Assembly (NCBI GenBank): GCA_016180285.1
Contig: JACPBO010000008.1
Location: 1-32,823 of the forward strand
Direction of reading: 5' to 3'
DNA: 32,823 nt
Origin: Candidatus Woesearchaeota archaeon
Lineage (GTDB): Archaea; Nanobdellota; Nanobdellia; Woesearchaeales; JACPBO01
The notes under the pieces were generated by a model, which saw only the letters and a program-made list of their open reading frames with translations, was not told the DNA's origin and searched no databases. Positions 14,777 to 23,115 of this stretch are shown here, piece after piece; position 1 is the stretch's first letter; every line of letters starts with the position of its first letter. Both the position numbers and the translations under genes were made by a program.

Positions 14777-15646
14777 ATGAATCCGAACATTCCGAAGATG
14801 CTCCGCAGGCTGACAGGCAAGAAGCACATTGTCTTTGTTGACAGGGGCAATACAGCAATAATGAAGGCTTTTGAAATAGCAAAAAAGCTTGGCAAGACAA
14901 AAGCCTTAATGCAGGACCAGGGTGGCTGGCTGACGTATAAACAGTTTGCATTGAAAAATGACCTGATGCCGATCGAGCTTAAAACAGACTACGGAATTCT
15001 TAATCTCAGAGATCTCTTTAAAAAAGCTGATAAAAATTCTGTTCTTATTGTAAATTCATTGACAGGCTATTTTGCTGACCAGCCGATGAAGCCTATAGAG
15101 AAGATATGCAAGAAGAGAGGCTGCCTGCTGATAAATGATGCATCAGGCTCAATTGGGACAAAGTTTGCAAAATACGGCGATATTGCAATTGGCAGCTTCA
15201 GGCAGTGGAAGCCAATTAATCTTGGAAAAGGCGGCTTTATGGCAATAAATGATAACTTGCTGCACTTCTTTATGACCAAGGAAAGAGTTCACGGCGTTTT
15301 AAGGTTCATAGACAGGTACATAAGCAGGCCCGAAGTGATAGAGGAATATAAATTCTCAGAAAAAGAGCTTGATGCGCTTGAAAACAAGATTGTAAATCTG
15401 AACAAAAGGCTGAAATTTATGATGGGCATAAACCAAAAAATAAAAAACGACCTTAAAAGCTGTGAAATACTGCATAAGAGCAGATACGGCCTTAATGTTG
15501 TTGTAAAATTCAAAAATGAGGAAGAAAAAAACAAAATTATTAAATACTGCGAAGAAAACAAATACGAATACACGCTATGCCCCAGGAATATAAGGGCAGA
15601 CACAGATGCAGTCTGCATAGAAGTAAAGAGGCTGGAGGAAAAATGA
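14777..15646 (+). CDS. PLP-dependent aminotransferase-like protein (DegT/DnrJ family), short
   Basis: 289 residues, against 360-400 for usual DegT/DnrJ/EryC1 enzymes. Fold-type I features are VDRGNTAIMKAFEIA (the phosphate-binding N-terminal loop), LLINDASGSIG (Asp for the pyridine nitrogen) and GSFRQWKPINLGKGGF, in which Lys in QWKPINLGKGG stands at the place of the Schiff-base lysine. The C-terminal part is shortened. It probably acts on a sugar or amino-group carrier, but the substrate is not clear. ATG 14777 lies about 17-30 nt after the shared TATA box. Its stop overlaps the next ATG (ATGA), so the following two small genes belong to the same operon. Confidence 0.7.
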   Translation: MNPNIPKMLRRLTGKKHIVFVDRGNTAIMKAFEIAKKLGKTKALMQDQGGWLTYKQFALKNDLMPIELKTDYGILNLRDLFKKADKNSVLIVNSLTGYFADQPMKPIEKICKKRGCLLINDASGSIGTKFAKYGDIAIGSFRQWKPINLGKGGFMAINDNLLHFFMTKERVHGVLRFIDRYISRPEVIEEYKFSEKELDALENKIVNLNKRLKFMMGINQKIKNDLKSCEILHKSRYGLNVVVKFKNEEEKNKIIKYCEENKYEYTLCPRNIRADTDAVCIEVKRLEEK

Positions 15647-15867
15647 AAAAAATCCTTTTTATAATTGTCGCATTTTTAATAATAGGCGGGCTTATAATCT
15701 ACCAGTCAAACAAAATAAGCTTTGGGACTAAAGAAGGCAAAAAGGCATTTATTTCAGAATATTTCAAATGGATCTTCACAGTAGGGAAAAGCGCAAAAAA
15801 TACAGTTGGCTATGTCATAAAGCAGGACTGGCTGCCTGAGACTAATGCAACAAATTCAACAGAATAA
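15643..15867 (+). CDS. Small single-pass membrane protein, unknown function
   Basis: 74 residues. A strongly hydrophobic segment (ILFIIVAFLIIGGLIIY, about 4-20) anchors it in the membrane, with a basic N-terminus (MKK) and a longer soluble part ending in a Thr/Asn-rich tail. No lipobox. GGAGG lies about 4 nt before ATG 15643, which overlaps the stop of the DegT-like gene by 3 nt. It is followed 9 nt later by the zinc-ribbon gene. I recognise no family. Confidence 0.7.
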   Translation: MKKILFIIVAFLIIGGLIIYQSNKISFGTKEGKKAFISEYFKWIFTVGKSAKNTVGYVIKQDWLPETNATNSTE

Positions 15868-15876
15868 GGTGATGAA

Positions 15877-16287
15877 ATGCTGAAAGAACCGGAATCAATG
15901 GACGAGCTTGTTTATTTTACAAGAAGGAATATTGGCGAAGGGAATGCTGTTGCATGGGTTTACAGGAAGATCTGCCCTAAATGCAAAAAAGAGAGAATGG
16001 GGAAGCCGAAGGACAAGAAAGGCAAGGTCATGATAAGGGCAAAGGAGTATGTTTGCTATTCATGCGGCTATACAGAGCCGGAAGAAGCTTTTGAAGAAAG
16101 CCTTGTCTGCAGCGTAAAATACGACTGCCCGAAATGCAGGTTTGAAGGCGAAATTGAAGTTCCTTTCAGGAGAAAAAAAATACAGATCATTGACGAGGAA
16201 ACCGGGAAGAAGACCGCTGCTGAATCGATCCGCTTTCAATGCGGGAAATGCAATGCGAATATTGATGTTACGAAGAAGATGAAATGA
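15877..16287 (+). CDS. Zinc-ribbon protein, conserved in archaea
   Basis: 136 residues with eight cysteines in CxxC pairs: CPKC and CYSCG (first ribbon), then CPKC and CGKC (second ribbon), separated by a basic, beta-rich stretch. Two zinc ribbons are predicted. Such proteins are often nucleic-acid or ribosome binding, but nothing here names the role. GGTGATG lies about 5 nt before ATG 15877. It is third in the operon with the DegT-like and small membrane genes. Confidence 0.75.
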   Translation: MLKEPESMDELVYFTRRNIGEGNAVAWVYRKICPKCKKERMGKPKDKKGKVMIRAKEYVCYSCGYTEPEEAFEESLVCSVKYDCPKCRFEGEIEVPFRRKKIQIIDEETGKKTAAESIRFQCGKCNANIDVTKKMK

Positions 16288-16306
16288 TTATGCAGTTTAA
16301 ATGCGC

Positions 16307-17122
16307 TTATAATTGATGTTTCTTTTGACATGGAAACTTCTTAATGTATTCACGGATAACTTCTTCAAAGAAAGTGACAGCGGAGTTCCAAACCCTCATC
16401 GCTTCATCAGGGCGTCTATAAAGTTTATCCAGTTTTTTAGTGTTGTGGTATAGATCTCTTATTTGCTCTAATGGTTCGACATTAACTGCTGGAAAATGCC
16501 TCGGTAATTCTTTTAGTGCAGAGAATCTGTTTTTTCTCAATTCCCCATCAATCAGATAAAGAATCTGTTTTGAACCTCTGCTTGCCGCGTTAAGAGATCC
16601 GTCAAATCTTTCCAAAAATTTTTCATAATCTTCCTTTCTGTCATGTTCGGAAAATAACAATGCCTGTCTTGTTTTGCGAAGATTATGGCTTAATGTGTTT
16701 TCTTCACCGCTTTTTGTCCGCAAACAAGTCATCTCAGTTCTATAGTCGGGGCCAACAACCACCCTGCCTTCAGATTGAAAATAATTATAAAACTCATCGG
16801 TGAAGGAATTAAATGTGCCGTCTCGCATGATTGTAACATCTAACGGGGAGACTTGGAATGGAACATTGTTCCTCTCTAACGCTTTATGAAGAACAACAGA
16901 AATCTCGTGCACGAACTCTTTATCGATAACAACATCGTGCGGAAAGGTTAAAACAGCATCAATGTCACTTCTTCCAGGAGTATAGTCTCCTCTGACAAAT
17001 GAGCCATAAACCATCAGGCTCAATCTACCATCACCAATCCTGTTCAGACCACTTATTAGTCTATCCAAGAAATCCAGATAATTCTTTGCTGTTGGCCTTT
17101 TTTGGTTATATCCTAATACCAT
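16307..17122 (-). CDS. Nucleotidyltransferase-fold protein (Pol beta / KNTase family)
   Basis: 271 residues. The catalytic pattern is VYGSFVRGDYTPGRSDIDAVLTF: GS, then DxD (SDID) 10-13 residues on. A third acidic residue may be the Asp in SPLDVTIM further along. The C-terminal half is helical (EKFLERFDGS, LYHNTKKLDKLY). This matches aminoglycoside or other small-molecule nucleotidyltransferases and also MNT-type antitoxin folds. No HEPN partner gene is next to it. ATG 17122 is chosen; a TTG at 17134 gives four more residues. A possible TATA (AACATAAAATT) lies about 25-30 nt upstream. Confidence 0.75.
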   Translation of the reverse strand: MVLGYNQKRPTAKNYLDFLDRLISGLNRIGDGRLSLMVYGSFVRGDYTPGRSDIDAVLTFPHDVVIDKEFVHEISVVLHKALERNNVPFQVSPLDVTIMRDGTFNSFTDEFYNYFQSEGRVVVGPDYRTEMTCLRTKSGEENTLSHNLRKTRQALLFSEHDRKEDYEKFLERFDGSLNAASRGSKQILYLIDGELRKNRFSALKELPRHFPAVNVEPLEQIRDLYHNTKKLDKLYRRPDEAMRVWNSAVTFFEEVIREYIKKFPCQKKHQL

Positions 17123-17165
17123 TTTAATCAACAATAAGCTGAATTTTATGTTTTATTGAAACTAA

Positions 17166-17336
17166 TCATCGCATCTTCATCTTTTTCTTTATTTCCCTTA
17201 TTTCCTTCTGCATGAACCTTATCTCGTCCCTCAAAGCAGAGTTCCGATCTTCTTTTTTCTTTAGAAAGTCTATGTCTTTCTTTACGTTTTTAAAAGAATT
17301 TCTTATGATCCTGTCCAATTCAGCTAAATTCTCCAT
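17166..17336 (-). CDS. Small coiled-coil protein, unknown function
   Basis: 56 residues, very rich in Lys, Glu and Arg, with heptad-like hydrophobic spacing from DRIIRNSFKNVKKDIDFL to IRFMQKEIREIKKKM, so a coiled coil is likely. No other motif. ATG 17336 lies 24-34 nt after the TATA-like CTTTAAATAC (minus strand, about 17360-17370), so the message is leaderless. It is divergent from metG. A real gene is likely from the promoter, but it is short. Confidence 0.6.
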   Translation of the reverse strand: MENLAELDRIIRNSFKNVKKDIDFLKKKEDRNSALRDEIRFMQKEIREIKKKMKMR

Positions 17337-17437
17337 TATAACTACTATAAAATAGTGCAAGTATTTAAAGTTTTGCAGGTTTTATTTATTTTTCCAAATT
17401 GGTAAGATTTAAATAAAGTTTCGCTTTTTTCAATAAA

Positions 17438-19597
17438 ATGAGCCAACTAATGAAAAAAACTAAAAATCCAGCCAAAAAGACCATTGTAACAAGCGCGCTG
17501 CCTTATGTGAACAATGTGCCGCATTTAGGCACTTTGGTCTGCGTTCTTTCTGCTGATGTTTATTCAAGATATTTAAAATTAAAAAAAGAGGACTCAATAA
17601 GCATATGCGGCACAGATGAGCATGGAACAACATCAGAAGTCAAGGCATTGGAAGAAGGATTAACTCCCAGGCAATTGGTAGATAAATATTTTAAGATACA
17701 CAAAAAAATCTATGAATGGTTTGAATGCAGTTTTGATTGTTTTGGCAGGACGAGCTCAGAGGAAAACAAAGAAATTACAATAGATATCTTCAATAAGCTC
17801 GATAAGAGCGGCTGCATTAAAGAAGAGACAATAGAGCAGCTCTTCTGCCCTAAGTGCAATAAATTCCTTGCAGACAGGTTTGTGGAGGGGAAATGCCCTA
17901 ACTGCGGCTATGAAAATGCAAGAGGCGACCAGTGCGAGAACTGCGGAAAGCTGCTTAATGCGACTGAATTGTTGAATGCAAAATGCAAGACGTGCGGCAC
18001 AAAGCCGGTTATAAAAGAAAGCAGGCATCTTTTTATCGACCTGCCAAAGCTTTCTCAAAAATTGAAAACATGGATTAAGAAAGCAGAGAAGAACTGGAGC
18101 GAAAATGCAAAGACAATGACTGCTGCATGGCTTAAAGAAGGGTTAAAGCCGAGATGCATAACCCGCGACCTGGAATGGGGCATTAAAGTTCCGAAAAAAG
18201 GATTTGAGAACAAAGTATTTTATTCTTGGTTTGATGCTCCTATTGGCTATATCGGGATAACAAAGGAAGCTGGAAAGGAATGGAAGAAATACTGGCTCGA
18301 CCCTAAAACAAGATTAGTGCAGTTCATGGGAAAAGACAACATCCCGTTTCATACAATATTATTCCCTGCATTTTTAATCGGGACAGGAGACAGATACGCT
18401 TTAGTCAGTGACCTGTCTGTAAATGAGTACTTGAATTATGAAACCGGGAAATTCTCAAAAAGCAGGAATGAGGGCGTTTTTGGGGATGATGCAATTGAAA
18501 CCGGGATTCCTGCGGATGTATGGCGGTATTATATCTTGGTCAACAGGCCTGAGAAAACAGATACTGTTTTTGACTGGAAGGACTTTCAGAGCAAAATAAA
18601 TAATGAGCTTGTTGCGAATATCGGCAATCTGGTTAACAGGACAATAGTTTTTATTAATAATTTCTTTGACAGAAAAATACCGAAAGCAGAATTAAAGGCA
18701 GCAGACAAAGATTTCATTAAGAAAATAGGAAAAGAAGAGAAAAAGGCCCTTAATTTGCTCGATAAAATCGAATTAAAAGAGTCATTGAAGCAGATAATGC
18801 TGATAAGCAAGCTCGGCAACCAGTATTTCCAGGAAAAAGAGCCCTGGAAAACAAAAGACAAAGCTGCGCTTTATATCCTTGCAAACTTTGTGAAAGACCT
18901 TGCCATTTTGATTTCACCTTTCATGCCTGCAAGCTCTGCTTCAATTAAAAAGCAGCTGAATATTGAAAAGCTTGAGCTGGATGAGCTGGGAAAATTATCT
19001 TTGAAAGAAGGCCATAAAATTGGCAAAGCAGAGCTATTATTCAGTAAATTGGAAGACAAAAAAATGGAAGAATTCAAAGACAGGTTTGCTGGAAAAAAAA
19101 CAGAGGAAAATAAAAGCCATGGAAAAACAGAAGAAAAAATATTTCCATTGAACCTTAAGGTTGCAAGAATAATTGAGGCAAAAGATCACCCAAATGCAGA
19201 CAAGCTTGTTGTTCTGAAGATAGATCTCGGAAAAGAAGAGAGGCAGTTAGTTGCAGGGATCAGAAAGCATTATTCAAACGATGAATTGAAAAACAAAAAT
19301 ATAGTTGTTGTTTCTAATCTGAAGCCCGCTTTATTGAGAGGCATTGAAAGCAACGGCATGCTTTTGGCAGCAGATGACGGGAAAGACCTGAAGTTATTGG
19401 AAGCGCCAAATTCAGATCCAGGCGACAGCGTTTTTGTTGAAGGCCATAAGAATAATGAAAAGGAAATCACATTTGATGATTTTTTGAAAATAAAGCTGGT
19501 TGTAAAAAACAAAAAAGTGGTTTTTGAAAACAAGTCCCTGAAAACAGAAAAAGAAGATATAAAGGCTGATATTTCTAATAATGCCGCAGTCAGATAG
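17438..19597 (+). CDS. metG: Methionyl-tRNA synthetase with C-terminal tRNA-binding domain
   Basis: 719 residues, full length. The HIGH-type motif is PHLGT (in ALPYVNNVPHLGTL), and the KMSKS-type motif is KFSKSRN. The connecting domain carries two zinc knuckles: CPKC..CPNC and CENC..CKTC. The anticodon domain follows, and from about 565 on a TRBD/OB-fold domain (FPLNLKVARIIEAKDHPNADKL, then GIRKHY and SNGMLLAAD), in the same chain as in bacterial and many archaeal MetRS. The enzyme charges tRNA-Met. ATTTAAATAAA at 17408-17418 lies about 20-30 nt before ATG 17438 (leaderless). The last 50 residues are Lys-rich. Confidence 0.97.
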   Translation: MSQLMKKTKNPAKKTIVTSALPYVNNVPHLGTLVCVLSADVYSRYLKLKKEDSISICGTDEHGTTSEVKALEEGLTPRQLVDKYFKIHKKIYEWFECSFDCFGRTSSEENKEITIDIFNKLDKSGCIKEETIEQLFCPKCNKFLADRFVEGKCPNCGYENARGDQCENCGKLLNATELLNAKCKTCGTKPVIKESRHLFIDLPKLSQKLKTWIKKAEKNWSENAKTMTAAWLKEGLKPRCITRDLEWGIKVPKKGFENKVFYSWFDAPIGYIGITKEAGKEWKKYWLDPKTRLVQFMGKDNIPFHTILFPAFLIGTGDRYALVSDLSVNEYLNYETGKFSKSRNEGVFGDDAIETGIPADVWRYYILVNRPEKTDTVFDWKDFQSKINNELVANIGNLVNRTIVFINNFFDRKIPKAELKAADKDFIKKIGKEEKKALNLLDKIELKESLKQIMLISKLGNQYFQEKEPWKTKDKAALYILANFVKDLAILISPFMPASSASIKKQLNIEKLELDELGKLSLKEGHKIGKAELLFSKLEDKKMEEFKDRFAGKKTEENKSHGKTEEKIFPLNLKVARIIEAKDHPNADKLVVLKIDLGKEERQLVAGIRKHYSNDELKNKNIVVVSNLKPALLRGIESNGMLLAADDGKDLKLLEAPNSDPGDSVFVEGHKNNEKEITFDDFLKIKLVVKNKKVVFENKSLKTEKEDIKADISNNAAVR

Positions 19598-20392
19598 CTA
19601 AACAACATCTCTTTTGCTAATATTTTTTTCCATCAGACTTTTTAAAAACAAATAATCCTTTTTCTCATCGATGTCCATGCATATCTCAGGATGTTTGCTT
19701 TCAATAAACTCAAACCGTGTTCCTAATTTTTCAGAAACGCAGTCTCTTATATATTTTAAATTTAGGTCCTTAATGATATAATGCTTCCATATTGCTTCCA
19801 GTCCAACGACCCCAAGATGCATAACCAAGCCGATTTTTGGAATGATTTCTTTAAGAGTTCTTATAGAGTAAGCCACATCGATCAGCATTTTATTTTTTAT
19901 ATTATGAACATTCACCAATGCAGAATTTCCAGTCCTGTATTTGCCCTCGACTAAACACATGTAGGGTTTTTTTAACTCAGAATAGTCTTTTAAAGTATCT
20001 TCGCTTACAATCGGAAAATAAAAATCAGCTTTTCTCAAAGAGCATCTGTCTATGAAATCATCAACAGAATCAGCAGTTAGCAAAGGAATGTCGCAACAAA
20101 CAAAAAAAGCGTATTCTTCCCCGCCTCTGCTGCATGATTCCTCATATGCGTAAAAAGCATTATTCAGGAAATTACCCCTTTCTTGCAGTACAACGCAGCC
20201 ATTTACTCTGCTTTCCAGCTCTTTTTTTGGACCAACCAATATAATATCATTTATGTTTTTTGATTTTTTTAAGGCATTAATTACATATTCAACAATGTAA
20301 CTGCCATTTATGTCCAATAATGCCTTATTCTTTCCATCAATCAATCTGCCTTTTTCCTGATGCGTTCCAGCCAGAACTATTGCGTTTACCAT
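19598..20392 (-). CDS. MobA-like NTP transferase family protein
   Basis: 264 residues. The nucleotide-binding loop is NAIVLAGTHQEKGRLIDGKNKALLDING, a variant of the usual LAGG..SRxG..K. Next come IILVGPKKEL and FVCCDIPLLTADSVDDF (Asp for metal, CDIP). The rest has an EKLGTRFEFIESKHPEICMDIDEKKDYLFLKSL end, typical of MobA/IspD-type enzymes where the last segment closes the site. It starts 1 nt before the end of the aroB stop codon, so translation is coupled. The substrate is not shown: a molybdopterin, sugar phosphate or cyclitol phosphate is possible. Confidence 0.75.
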   Translation of the reverse strand: MVNAIVLAGTHQEKGRLIDGKNKALLDINGSYIVEYVINALKKSKNINDIILVGPKKELESRVNGCVVLQERGNFLNNAFYAYEESCSRGGEEYAFFVCCDIPLLTADSVDDFIDRCSLRKADFYFPIVSEDTLKDYSELKKPYMCLVEGKYRTGNSALVNVHNIKNKMLIDVAYSIRTLKEIIPKIGLVMHLGVVGLEAIWKHYIIKDLNLKYIRDCVSEKLGTRFEFIESKHPEICMDIDEKKDYLFLKSLMEKNISKRDVV

Positions 20393-20393
20393 T

Positions 20394-21515
20394 TCATCTT
20401 GTCTTTTGAAGAGCTTTTAAAACAACACAATTATCAACATACGTTGCATATGCGCCATCAAATTCATGCATTTTTCCTATTGCCAGTGGAAGGACATATC
20501 TTGCGCGGCTGCCTTGCGCTTTTTTGTCTATTGCTGTAGCTTCAATAATCTCCTCGTTAGAAATCTCTTTAGGAATTTCTGTGGGCAAGCCAACTCTTTG
20601 CAGCAATTTTTCCTGTTGTGCTAATTCCGGCTCTGAAAAATAACCCAGAAGATTAGCAATTCTTCCGGCAACCATCATTCCAATAGAAACAGATTCTCCG
20701 TGCGCTAGTTTAAAACAGCTTAGTTTTTCTATAGCATGGCCCGCCGTATGGCCGTAATTCAAAATTCTTCTTAGCCCTTTTTCATTTGGATCTTGTTCAA
20801 CAACATTTCCTTTTATCCTGCAGTTTTGCATTGCAATGTATAATAAAGACTTTTTATCTTTTTCCAACAGCAAGTCTATATTTTTTTCAAGATATTCAAA
20901 AAATTCTGCGTCTTGTATAATTCCGTGTTTTATTGTCTCAGCTAATCCGTTTCTAACATCCATTCTGCCTAATGTCTCAAGCATTAAAACATCAATGTAA
21001 ACCTTTTTTGGCTGCTTAAAATCACCTATAAGATTCTTTCCGTGTTTTGTGTCAACTGCTGTTTTTCCTCCTATTGAAGAATCTGCTTGAGCCAATATTG
21101 TCGTTGGAATCTGGATATAATGAATTCCCCTGCAATATGTTGCAGCAATAAAACCAGCTAAATCTCCCACTACACCGCCGCCTAAAGCAAGAATAATTGT
21201 ATCTCTGCCTAATCCTGCTTCTAACATTTGATCTTCAATTATTATTTTTGTTTCTCTGGTTTTATTTTTTTCACCAGCTTCAAAAGGGAATATATCTGAC
21301 TTAATGCCTTCTCCATCTAAAGCGTTTTTTAAAGAAAGTCCGTATAACGGCTTAACATTTGAATCAGTTATTATGGCATAGTTAGAGCCATATTTCATTT
21401 CCTTCAGTTCTTTCGCAATTATGGCAAAGAGATTTGCGCCAAAAACAATATCGTAAGAATCATCGATTTTTCTTACCAGGCTTATTTTCATAGCATTGTT
21501 AGTTATTGTAACCAT
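20394..21515 (-). CDS. aroB: 3-dehydroquinate synthase-family protein (sugar phosphate cyclase)
   Basis: 373 residues, full length for AroB. The NAD site is LGGGVVGDLAGFIAATYCRG, then PTTILAQADSSIGGKTAVDTKHGKNLIG, GLAETIKHGII, NYGHTAGHAIE and AHGESVSIGMM, all signatures of the family. It would turn DAHP into 3-dehydroquinate, the second step of the shikimate pathway. A closely related cyclase acting on other sugar phosphates cannot be ruled out. TATA box ATTTATAAAACG (minus strand, about 21537-21548) lies about 25 nt before ATG 21515 (leaderless). The next gene, a nucleotidyltransferase, is coupled. Many archaea use a non-homologous AroB'; this one is the bacterial type. Confidence 0.93.
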   Translation of the reverse strand: MVTITNNAMKISLVRKIDDSYDIVFGANLFAIIAKELKEMKYGSNYAIITDSNVKPLYGLSLKNALDGEGIKSDIFPFEAGEKNKTRETKIIIEDQMLEAGLGRDTIILALGGGVVGDLAGFIAATYCRGIHYIQIPTTILAQADSSIGGKTAVDTKHGKNLIGDFKQPKKVYIDVLMLETLGRMDVRNGLAETIKHGIIQDAEFFEYLEKNIDLLLEKDKKSLLYIAMQNCRIKGNVVEQDPNEKGLRRILNYGHTAGHAIEKLSCFKLAHGESVSIGMMVAGRIANLLGYFSEPELAQQEKLLQRVGLPTEIPKEISNEEIIEATAIDKKAQGSRARYVLPLAIGKMHEFDGAYATYVDNCVVLKALQKTR

Positions 21516-21700
21516 TTTTCCAGTAAAATGAAGTGCGTTTTATAAATTTTTCTCATTATTTAACTTAAAAGTAATGACTGCATCATATTTGAGTGAAATT
21601 AAAATTAAATTTGTCAAATAAATGCGTTTTAATTCAAAATAATTAAATATTTATACTAGTGAATGAAATTAAAACATAAATAAAACTAAAAAGAGGCAAT

Positions 21701-22588
21701 ATGAGATTCAGGTCATTCAGAAGGCTTATAGAAGTTCTTAACAACGAGCTATTGAAAAACACGCTTAAAAGCATCAACCCGTTTTATTATTCTGATCTTG
21801 CAAAAAGCTCTTTCAGATACTGCTTCAAATACCTTGCCTTGGTTATACTCTGGAGCACCATCATAATGTGCATCATAGCGATTCCAGGATTATTCTTCCT
21901 GCGCGGCTACATAGGTGAACAGCTCGATAATGTCGATGTGTTTTCTATAAATGCAACATTCGAAACAAAGCAGCCGATTGTTCTGCTGGAGAATGATCCG
22001 CAGATAATAATTGACGGAAGCGTAAGCGAAAGGAACATGACTGGCGAGAAAGTCCTGATAACAAAGGATTTCTTTTATTTTAGGCCGTTCAACAGCATAC
22101 AAAAATTCAACACAAGCTCTTATCGTAACCTATTGGGCCATAAAAGCGGAATTGCAAATCTTATCGCAGCATTGTTTATTATAATAATTCCGGGCGTATT
22201 GATAATAAATTACGCGTCGTTTTATATAAAATACCTGATAATAATGCTTGCAGTTTCAGTAATTGCTTTTATGGCTGTCAGGGTGCTTAGATTTGAGATA
22301 AGCTTTAAAAAAATCCTGAAAATAGCATTTTTTGCCTCTACTGCGCCATTGTTTATAGAGATCATTGCAATTCCCTACGGCCTTGGAAAATATTTAATTC
22401 CGTTTGCGCAGGCTCTTGGCTCCAGGCTTTATCTTGCAACATTGATCCTGCTGGCTGTCATTATGGTCTTCGGCATTCTGAGAGCGGGATTGACTGAAAA
22501 AATTGAAGCGATCAAAAGCAGCGTAATAAAAAAGAAAAAGCTTGAAGTAAGCTCGAAAAAAGATGATGATTACATACTATGGCAGTAA
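21701..22588 (+). CDS. Polytopic membrane protein (DUF1189-like)
   Basis: 295 residues. A first helix runs about 43-70 (FKYLALVILWSTIIMCIIAI), an extracytoplasmic loop of about 80 residues holds NATFETKQPIVLL, and four to five more helices follow from about 155 to 268. The layout (one N-terminal helix, a large loop, a helical C-terminal block, short basic tail) matches DUF1189 proteins, whose role is unknown. A TATA box (AAATATTTATAC) at about 21645-21656 and a weak AGAGGC Shine-Dalgarno serve ATG 21701. Its end overlaps the flavin reductase by 10 bp. Confidence 0.6.
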   Translation: MRFRSFRRLIEVLNNELLKNTLKSINPFYYSDLAKSSFRYCFKYLALVILWSTIIMCIIAIPGLFFLRGYIGEQLDNVDVFSINATFETKQPIVLLENDPQIIIDGSVSERNMTGEKVLITKDFFYFRPFNSIQKFNTSSYRNLLGHKSGIANLIAALFIIIIPGVLIINYASFYIKYLIIMLAVSVIAFMAVRVLRFEISFKKILKIAFFASTAPLFIEIIAIPYGLGKYLIPFAQALGSRLYLATLILLAVIMVFGILRAGLTEKIEAIKSSVIKKKKLEVSSKKDDDYILWQ

Positions 22589-23061
22589 ATTTCTTGCAGA
22601 TATGCGGTGAAAGGCAGACAATTCTCATTACATGCAGACATAAAGAAAAAGACAATGTAATGGCAATAGACTGGCACATGCCTTCTTCATTTGAGCCAGA
22701 GCTTTATGTGATTGCAATAGGCAAGCAGAGGTTCTCCTGCGATATGATCAGGAATTCCCGGGTTTTTGTCGCTAATTTCGTGCCTTTCAGCTTAAAAGAG
22801 AAAGTGCTGTTTTGCGGCAGGCATTCCGGAAGATTCATGGATAAACTCAAAGAGGCAAAATTAACAAAAGAGGAAGCAGAGAAGGTTGACTGCCCCAGAA
22901 TAAAAGAAGCTGTTGCATACCTTGAATGCGAGGTTGTGAATGAGCTTGAAACAGGCGACCATATTATCTTCATAGGAAAAATCCTGAAATCTGATTTTAA
23001 AAAGAGAGATAAGAGAATATTTCATATAAGCGGAGATGAATTTGTTACGACTGAAAATTAA
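22579..23061 (+). CDS. Flavin reductase-like FMN-binding protein
   Basis: 160 residues. It has the split-barrel flavin reductase fold: ILITCRHKEKDNVMAIDWHMPSSFEPELYVIAIG (FMN-binding strands), RNSRVFVANFVPFSLKEKVLFCGRHSG, then AYLECEVVNELETGDHIIFIGKI. Relatives reduce FMN or transfer hydride with NAD(P)H, or act as oxygenase partners. Start at ATG 22579 inside the previous gene, so translation is coupled. Its last 23 residues (SDFKKRDKRIFHISGDEFVTTEN) are matched by a diverged remnant at 24232. Confidence 0.88.
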   Translation: MAVNFLQICGERQTILITCRHKEKDNVMAIDWHMPSSFEPELYVIAIGKQRFSCDMIRNSRVFVANFVPFSLKEKVLFCGRHSGRFMDKLKEAKLTKEEAEKVDCPRIKEAVAYLECEVVNELETGDHIIFIGKILKSDFKKRDKRIFHISGDEFVTTEN

Positions 23062-23067
23062 ATAATT

Positions 23068-23090
23068 TGTTTATTTATTTTAATTTTATT
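23068..23090 (+). terminator. T-rich stretch after the flavin reductase gene
   Basis: A run of T-rich sequence (TTTGTTTATTTATTTTAATTTT) directly follows the stop codon on the coding strand. T-tracts of this kind are the usual intrinsic terminators in archaea. No hairpin is needed or seen. Confidence 0.4.
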
Positions 23091-23115
23091 AAAAATTGCG
23101 CAGAACATATTACAT

